Positions 8,277 to 11,663 of a DNA stretch of 11,663 nt are shown here, one piece after another; position 1 is the first letter of the stretch; each line of letters opens with the position of its first letter. A program made the translations under genes and the position numbers. This DNA is from an uncultured Duganella sp. (GTDB taxonomy: Bacteria > Pseudomonadota > Gammaproteobacteria > Burkholderiales > Burkholderiaceae), in contig CAMLSG010000175.1 in assembly GCA_946482635.1 (NCBI GenBank), forward strand, positions 1 through 11,663, written 5' to 3'. The notes beneath the pieces are model-generated. The model was given only the letters and a program-made list of their open reading frames with translations. It was not told the origin of the DNA and made no database searches.

Positions 8277-8301
8277 GCCCTGCAACGTTTCAAAAATACA
8301 A

Positions 8302-8318
8302 CCTTGTTGTGGACAAGG
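8302..8318. repeat. Inverted repeat CCTTGT-N5-ACAAGG between htpG and the kinase gene
   Basis: Two perfect 6-bp arms flank TGTGG, making a 17-bp dyad in the 156-bp divergent intergenic region. It is 26 bp upstream of the htpG -35 box and 46 bp upstream of the kinase start. It could be an operator for either gene, or a small hairpin in the kinase leader. No convincing sigma-70 promoter for the kinase is visible around it. Confidence 0.4.
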
Positions 8319-8364
8319 ACTAATGGTTCTCTTAGCATGGTAACAACAACGCGCCGGAGAGAAT

Positions 8365-10026
8365 GTGATCAACGAAGGCCTGCTGCACGCGACCCTGCCG
8401 AAGGATACTTCGGACGCTTCCATGGTGCGCTGGATGCGCATGGTGCTGGCCGTGGCCTGCCTGTTCACCCTGGTGGTCGAACCGGCCGGCCGCGCCGACC
8501 TGCTGTCCCTGGGCGTCTTCCTGGCCTACCTGCTGCAAAGCGTCACCCTGCTGATGCTGGCCAGCCGCGCCATCATGGTGCGCAGCAAGCTGGTGTACTG
8601 GCTCGACGTCGGCTGGTTTACGCTGATGGTCTACGTCACCGGCGGCGATTCCAGCTTTTACTTCCTGCTGTTCTTCTTCGCCATCCTGACGTCCTCCTTC
8701 AGCCATGGTTTTGACGAGGGCGCCCGCATCACCATGGTGGCCTCGCTGGCCTTCGCCCTGACCTCTCTGTACACGCATAGCCAGGCCGAAATGGTGCTGC
8801 TGATGTTGCGCGCCACCTTCCTGCTGGCCCTGGGCTATATGATCGCCCACTGGGGCGGCATGGCGGTGATCCAGCGCCAGCGCATGGCCTTGCTGCACGC
8901 GGTGAGCCAGATGTCCAACCCGCGCTTCGGCGTGGACCGCACCATCAGTTCGGTGCTCGAGCAGACGCGCCAGTTCTACCGGGCGCATAGCTGCGTCCTG
9001 CTGATGCACGACAACAGCGCCGCCAGCTGGACCCTGCGCGCGGCCAGCGCCGCCAACGCCGGGCGCCCGATCCATGCCAGCAACCTGGCGCCGGACGCGG
9101 CGGCGCCACTGCTGATTTGCGGCGAGGAAGCCATCCTGCTGCTGCGCCAGCCGCGCAACGCCTGGCTGCGCCGCGTGCTGCAGCTGAAGTCCTACGACAG
9201 CGTGCAGCACCGCTGGCTGCCGGAAGACGCCGATGCCGGCGCCACCCTGGCCGAACTGCTTGATGCCCAGTCCCTGATTGCAGTGCCGCTGCCGCTGCGG
9301 CGCGGCTCGGGGCGCCTGATCGTGGTTTCGCAGAACCATCACTTCAGCAAATCCGACGCCCTGTTCCTGCTGCAGATCGCGGCCCAGGCCTTCCCCGTGA
9401 TCGAAAATATCGAACTGCTGGACCGCATGGCATCGGAAGCGGTGTTGCGTGAGCGGGAGCGCATCGCACGCGACTTGCATGACACCACAATCCAGCCTTA
9501 CATCGGCCTGCGCCACGGCGTGTCCGGCATCCGCCTCAAAGCCGACCCCGGCAACCCGCTGGTGCCCGACCTCGACAACCTGCTCGATGTCACCTCGCAA
9601 GTGGTGCGCGACTTGCGCAACTACGCCAAGAGCTTGCGCGGCGGGCTGGAAATGAAGGAACCGGAACTGCTGATCGCCTTGCGGCGCCAGGCGGCGCAAT
9701 TGCGCCAGTTCTACGACGTGCACATCAATGTGGAAACCAAGGGCGAGCTGCACATGAGCGACCGCCTGGCAGCCGAGGTGTTCCAGATCGTGAACGAAGG
9801 CATGAGCAATATCTGCAAGCATACGACGGCGCGCAACGGCTACATCGAGATGGCCTGCACTGCCGGACAGCTCACTGTGCGGATTGAAAATGAATGCGCG
9901 GGCCAGCCGGTGCTAGACTTTACACCGAGTTCGATCGCTGAACGCGCCGCCGCGCTGGGCGGCGAAGCGCGCGTGCAGCGTGGCCGCCAGAACAACACAG
10001 CAGTGCAGATCGTGATTCCGGTGTGA
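8365..10026 (+). CDS. Membrane-bound sensor histidine kinase, GAF and HisKA_3 (NarX/LiaS type)
   Basis: The 553-residue product has five or six hydrophobic segments in residues 24-165, probably the sensing or anchoring part. A GAF-like domain follows at about 185-350. The HisKA_3 dimerisation domain contains RERERIARDLHDTTIQ, with His372 as likely phosphoacceptor. A C-terminal ATPase domain has an N-box VNEGMSNICKH (476-486). The usual Asp-x-Gly-x-Gly loop is not recognisable: the segment reads RIENECAGQPVLDFTPSSIAERAAALGG, so the ATP-binding lid is atypical. The start is GTG at 8365 with GGAGA at 8356-8360. A nearby ATG at 8363 runs straight into a stop. The gene is seven bases from the response regulator gene, its evident partner. 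The signal sensed is unknown. It is divergent from htpG. Confidence 0.88.
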   Translation: MINEGLLHATLPKDTSDASMVRWMRMVLAVACLFTLVVEPAGRADLLSLGVFLAYLLQSVTLLMLASRAIMVRSKLVYWLDVGWFTLMVYVTGGDSSFYFLLFFFAILTSSFSHGFDEGARITMVASLAFALTSLYTHSQAEMVLLMLRATFLLALGYMIAHWGGMAVIQRQRMALLHAVSQMSNPRFGVDRTISSVLEQTRQFYRAHSCVLLMHDNSAASWTLRAASAANAGRPIHASNLAPDAAAPLLICGEEAILLLRQPRNAWLRRVLQLKSYDSVQHRWLPEDADAGATLAELLDAQSLIAVPLPLRRGSGRLIVVSQNHHFSKSDALFLLQIAAQAFPVIENIELLDRMASEAVLRERERIARDLHDTTIQPYIGLRHGVSGIRLKADPGNPLVPDLDNLLDVTSQVVRDLRNYAKSLRGGLEMKEPELLIALRRQAAQLRQFYDVHINVETKGELHMSDRLAAEVFQIVNEGMSNICKHTTARNGYIEMACTAGQLTVRIENECAGQPVLDFTPSSIAERAAALGGEARVQRGRQNNTAVQIVIPV

Positions 10027-10033
10027 GGTGCTT

Positions 10034-10723
10034 ATGGGGCAGCTAGACAAACGTATCCGTATCATGCTGGTCGACGACCACAAGACTCTTTTATGGGGGC
10101 TTGGCAAGCTGATTGAAAGCGAAGCGACCCATATGATCGTGGTCGGCACTGCGCGCGACTGCGACAGTGCGCTGGCCATGGCAGCCGAGGTGCTGCCCGA
10201 TGTGATCCTGCTGGACATCGACCTGGGCGGCACCTGTTCGCTGGACATCATGCCGCGCCTGCTGGCCGGCTGCAACGGCGCGCGCGTGCTGGTGCTGTCC
10301 GGCACGCGCGACCGCGAATTGCTGGACCGCGCCGTCATGCTGGGCGCGCGCGGCGTGGTCAGCAAGGACGAACCGGCCGAGATCGTCCTGAAAGCCATCG
10401 AAAAAGTGCATGAGGGCGAACTGTGGCTCGATGGCGTCATGCTGAGCCGCGTGTTTGAAGCCATGCGCAACCCGCAGGCAACGCGGCGGCAGGACCCGGA
10501 ACTGGACAAGATTGCCCAGCTCACCGCCAAGGAACGCCGCATCTGCAGCTTGATTGCAACAGGTGGCGGGGCGGTAAACAAGGCTTTGGCGCAACAGTTG
10601 TTTATTTCCGAACACACTTTGCGCAACCACCTGACTGCCATCTACCACAAGCTGGGTGTGTCGAACCGCCTGGACCTGTACGTCTTCGCCACCAAGCACA
10701 GGCTCGACCAGGCCGACCTGTAG
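10034..10723 (+). CDS. NarL/LuxR-family response regulator
   Basis: From the ATG at 10034 the protein has 229 residues. The receiver domain (about 6-128) shows the acidic pair Asp14-Asp15, the phosphorylatable Asp61 in VILLDIDLGG, Ser89 in LVLSGTRD and Lys111 in VVSKDEP. The LuxR-type helix-turn-helix (about 163-222) contains LTAKERRICSLIATGG, then ALAQQLFISEHTLRNHLTAIYHKLGVSNR as the DNA-binding unit. The ATG is chosen over a GTG at 10028 because the latter lies in the GAGGTG ribosome site (10025-10030). It is presumably phosphorylated by the kinase encoded just upstream. The gene is followed by a regulatory gap with three dyad boxes and then Flp pilin genes, making those boxes plausible targets. 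Confidence 0.93.
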   Translation: MGQLDKRIRIMLVDDHKTLLWGLGKLIESEATHMIVVGTARDCDSALAMAAEVLPDVILLDIDLGGTCSLDIMPRLLAGCNGARVLVLSGTRDRELLDRAVMLGARGVVSKDEPAEIVLKAIEKVHEGELWLDGVMLSRVFEAMRNPQATRRQDPELDKIAQLTAKERRICSLIATGGGAVNKALAQQLFISEHTLRNHLTAIYHKLGVSNRLDLYVFATKHRLDQADL

Positions 10724-10734
10724 CGTCTCCCCCG

Positions 10735-10762
10735 CCCCTTGCCACTACCGGCAGGGGTGCCG
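10735..10762 (+). terminator. Hairpin(s) after the two-component operon, possible terminator
   Basis: Eleven bases after the response regulator stop, CCCC-T-TGCC pairs with GGCAGGGG (10735-10757) around a six-base loop with one bulged T. An alternative hairpin, CGGCA-GGGG-TGCCG (10749-10762), shares bases with it, so only one can form at a time. The following sequence is only moderately T-rich (GAAAATGTTTCTT), with no clean U-tract. Termination is therefore plausible but not certain. Confidence 0.5.
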
Positions 10763-10790
10763 AAAATGTTTCTTCCTATATATCTTCGTT

Positions 10791-10814
10791 GAATCGGGAC
10801 AAATGTCCTGATTC
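10791..10814. promoter_or_regulatory. Dyad box 1 (candidate operator) upstream of pilin genes
   Basis: GGACA-AA-TGTCC at 10797-10808 is a perfect dyad with a two-base centre. It is extended outward by a mismatched G/T pair and then GAATC/GATTC, giving a 24-bp near-perfect palindrome. The small centre and the absence of a T-run favour a protein-binding site over a terminator. Arms separated by two bases recall NarL-type 7-2-7 sites, although the bases differ from the NarL heptamer. Confidence 0.5.
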
Positions 10815-10828
10815 CGCCTGGAAAAAAA

Positions 10829-10840
10829 GGACATCTGTCA
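10829..10840. promoter_or_regulatory. Dyad box 2 (candidate operator)
   Basis: GGACA-TC-TGTCA repeats the box 1 pattern, 32 bp downstream measured start to start, which is about three helical turns. Its GACA/TGTC core is a perfect dyad. Bases 10831-10839 (ACATCTGTC) also form a 9-bp perfect inverted repeat with 10853-10861 in box 3. Confidence 0.45.
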
Positions 10841-10851
10841 CAGCGAGAAAA

Positions 10852-10863
10852 GGACAGATGTTT
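10852..10863. promoter_or_regulatory. Dyad box 3 (candidate operator, nearest the pilin genes)
   Basis: GGACA-GA-TGTTT is a degenerate third copy whose left half is exact and right half imperfect. It lies 23 bp after box 2. A TTGATG that could be part of a -35 region overlaps its end (10862-10867), and a TAAAGT at 10888-10893 is -10-like but 20 bp away. An activator bound here could assist such a weak promoter. Confidence 0.42.
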
Positions 10864-10971
10864 GATGGAAGTCAAAACGCAAAAGCCTAAAGTGGACTCA
10901 TCAGCACGGCAGACATGTCGGCTGAGACTAGAACCAGGCAAGGGCCAACACAACCATGTCCGGAGTACAAA

Positions 10972-11115
10972 ATGCGTAACGACGAGCAAACCAGTATCGA
11001 AACCTCCACCTTCCTGAAAGAAGAGGAGCGCTCGTTTTACGAATATGTACTTGTAGCCTCACTGACAGTTGTCGTCGGCATCATTGTGCTTCTGGCGCTT
11101 GGAAAGGGCATGTGA
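10972..11115 (+). CDS. Small Flp-pilin-like protein 1 (divergent, no cleavage-site Gly)
   Basis: The 47-residue product has a charged N-terminus followed by one hydrophobic helix (about 25-44) and ends right after it. The EY pair at 24-25 and the VLVASLTVVV stretch align with the EYGLIAALIAVV core of the Flp pilin encoded next. The prepilin cleavage Gly expected five residues before the conserved Glu is replaced by Glu19, so normal processing is doubtful. The ATG at 10972 has GGAG at 10962-10965 with a six-base spacer. An in-frame ATG at 10915 lacks a ribosome site. It is probably the first gene of the Flp/Tad operon, downstream of the three dyad boxes. It may be a minor or non-assembled pilin-like membrane peptide; function is not established. 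Confidence 0.7.
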   Translation: MRNDEQTSIETSTFLKEEERSFYEYVLVASLTVVVGIIVLLALGKGM

Positions 11116-11186
11116 GCGGGTCAAACCAAACACTGCAAACACTTTGGTGCAAAACGTCTGCAACAACAACCTGAAGGAGTTCCATC

Positions 11187-11354
11187 ATGAAAACCATCCA
11201 AAAATTCATCCGTGACGAAGAAGGCGTAACCGCTATCGAGTACGGCCTGATCGCTGCCCTGATTGCCGTGGTCATCATCGGCGCCGTCACCCTGGTCGGC
11301 ACCAACCTGGAGAACGTCTTCAGCTACGTCGGCGGCAAGCTGACCACCACGTAA
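11187..11354 (+). CDS. flp: Flp-family type IVb pilin (likely major pilin)
   Basis: The 55-residue product is a typical Flp prepilin. It has a short positively charged leader with Gly13 at the cleavage position, then VTAIEYGLIAALIAVVIIGAV with the conserved Glu18-Tyr19 (+5/+6 of the mature chain). A short polar C-terminus ends GGKLTTT. Prepilin peptidase would cut after Gly13 at the inner membrane, and the mature subunit would assemble into a Tad-type pilus used for adhesion and biofilm. An AAGGAG ribosome site at 11174-11179, seven bases before the ATG, predicts strong translation. The gap from pilin-like gene 1 is 71 bp. A strong hairpin follows the stop, which fits high-level expression of this gene alone. 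Confidence 0.93.
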   Translation: MKTIQKFIRDEEGVTAIEYGLIAALIAVVIIGAVTLVGTNLENVFSYVGGKLTTT

Positions 11355-11381
11355 TCCCAGGAATACCACCCCCTCCTCCTG

Positions 11382-11408
11382 GTCCGGGGCCATGCCCCGG
11401 ACGATTTT
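11382..11408 (+). terminator. Hairpin between second and third pilin genes (partial terminator or 3' stabiliser)
   Basis: GTCCGGGGC (11382-11390) and GCCCCGGAC (11394-11402) form a perfect 9-bp GC-rich stem with a CAT loop, followed by GA and TTTT (11405-11408). It starts 28 bases after the major pilin stop and ends 22 bases before the third pilin start. The short T-run suggests incomplete termination, or protection of the pilin mRNA 3' end. Confidence 0.7.
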
Positions 11409-11430
11409 CCTTCCAACGGCCGGAGCCATC

Positions 11431-11610
11431 ATGAAACAGCTTATCCTGCACTTCATCGAGAGCGACAGCGCCGTCACTGCCATCGAATATGCGCTGGTCT
11501 CCAGCCTGATCGTCGTGGCCATCATCGTTTCCGTCGGCTTCGCCGGATCCCAGGTAAGCGCCTTGTACACCCTCATCAAAGACCAGGTCGTCCTGGCCAT
11601 CAGCAAATGA
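11431..11610 (+). CDS. Flp-family pilin-like protein 3 (Ala at cleavage position)
   Basis: This 59-residue protein has the Flp layout: leader MKQLILHFIESDSA, then VTAIEYALVSSLIVVAIIVSV with Glu19-Tyr20, then a polar tail with ALYTLIKDQ. The residue at the cleavage position is Ala14 instead of Gly, and the mature N-terminus VTAIEY is the same as in the major pilin. The ATG at 11431 has GGAG at 11422-11425 with a five-base spacer. An in-frame ATG at 11392 falls inside the hairpin and is rejected. It is probably a minor pilin made in smaller amounts because of the hairpin upstream. Its stop overlaps the next start in an ATGA, so the next gene is translationally coupled to it. Confidence 0.87.
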   Translation: MKQLILHFIESDSAVTAIEYALVSSLIVVAIIVSVGFAGSQVSALYTLIKDQVVLAISK

Positions 11611-11663
11611 ATACCGACCTGCGCCCACTGGCTCCCTTCCTCGCCCTGCTGCTGTTCCTGGCA
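11607..11663 (+). CDS. N-terminus of a hydrophobic protein, possibly prepilin peptidase (CpaA/TadV), cut by window end
   Basis: An ATG at 11607 overlaps the pilin stop by four bases (ATGA) and opens a frame running to the window end. The 19 visible residues are MNTDLRPLAP followed by a Leu/Ala/Phe-rich stretch, the start of a membrane helix or signal sequence. In Tad loci the gene after flp is often the A24-family prepilin peptidase, which starts with such a helix. The fragment is too short to identify by itself; another Tad membrane or secreted component is possible. Confidence 0.5.
   Translation, partial: MNTDLRPLAPFLALLLFLA

Noticed and set aside
8304..8335. Sigma-70 promoter for the kinase (TTGTTG or TTGTGG as -35)
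   Set aside because: No acceptable -10 hexamer lies 16-18 bases downstream of either candidate.
6394..8343. 649-codon open frame on the + strand antisense to htpG
   Set aside because: It mirrors a certain htpG gene in GC-rich DNA, and the translation is low-complexity, rich in Gln, Val and Leu, with no recognisable domain.
8332..9822. 496-codon minus-strand frame antisense to the histidine kinase
   Set aside because: The translation is His/Gln/Gly-rich shadow sequence over a well-supported kinase gene.
10866..10881. Sigma-54-like promoter (GG-N10-GC) upstream of the pilin genes
   Set aside because: Only the GG and GC dinucleotides and their spacing fit; the rest of TGGCAC and TTGCA is absent, and no sigma-54 activator is encoded nearby.
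10912..10919. Palindrome GACATGTC as a fourth operator box
   Set aside because: Its half sites touch without the two-base centre of the other boxes and it lacks the leading GG; an 8-bp palindrome can occur by chance.
1..11663. CRISPR arrays, tRNA or rRNA genes
   Set aside because: No regularly spaced direct repeats and no tRNA- or rRNA-like sequence were seen; nearly all of the window is protein-coding.

Overview
The window is GC-rich, densely coded DNA of a Gram-negative betaproteobacterium. Protein style and gene content (a DPPR-synthase-like UbiA protein, GT87-type membrane glycosyltransferases, HtpG, a NarL-type two-component pair and Flp pilins) point to Burkholderiales, most likely an Oxalobacteraceae genus such as Massilia or Duganella. 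That placement is inference from memory of the families, not from a search.

Positions 1-6305 form a polyprenyl-phosphate-sugar/glycosyltransferase locus. It opens with the 3' end of a UbiA-family phosphoribosyltransferase-like gene. Five full-length paralogues of one multi-membrane-span family (GT87/DUF2029) follow. Four are on the + strand (387-1601, 1574-2758, 3941-5137, 5112-6305) and one, the most divergent, is inverted in the middle (2703-3878). The first three + strand genes overlap and are probably one transcript; the last two + strand genes overlap and are probably another. A simple reading is that the UbiA enzyme helps build a lipid-linked pentose and the GT87 enzymes transfer sugars from a lipid carrier at the periplasmic face. 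Acceptor and sugar are unknown.

Positions 6298-8208 hold htpG (Hsp90) on the minus strand, converging on the array. A near-consensus heat-shock (sigma-32) promoter lies in its upstream region. Divergent from it, 8365-10723 encodes a membrane-bound, GAF-containing histidine kinase and a NarL/LuxR-type response regulator, spaced 7 bp apart.

Positions 10724-10971 are a relatively AT-rich regulatory gap with three related GGACA-N2-TGTCC-like boxes. These are good candidates for response-regulator binding sites upstream of the next operon. That operon (10972-11663) starts a Tad/Flp pilus locus: three small Flp-type pilin-like genes, only the middle one with a canonical Gly at the prepilin cleavage position, and the first 19 codons of a hydrophobic protein that may be the prepilin peptidase. 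A strong hairpin between the second and third pilin genes probably sets pilin stoichiometry.

The most interesting points are the five-member GT87 array coupled to a DPPR-synthase-like gene, the three-box regulatory region between the two-component genes and the pilins, and the unusual cleavage-site residues of pilin-like proteins 1 and 3.
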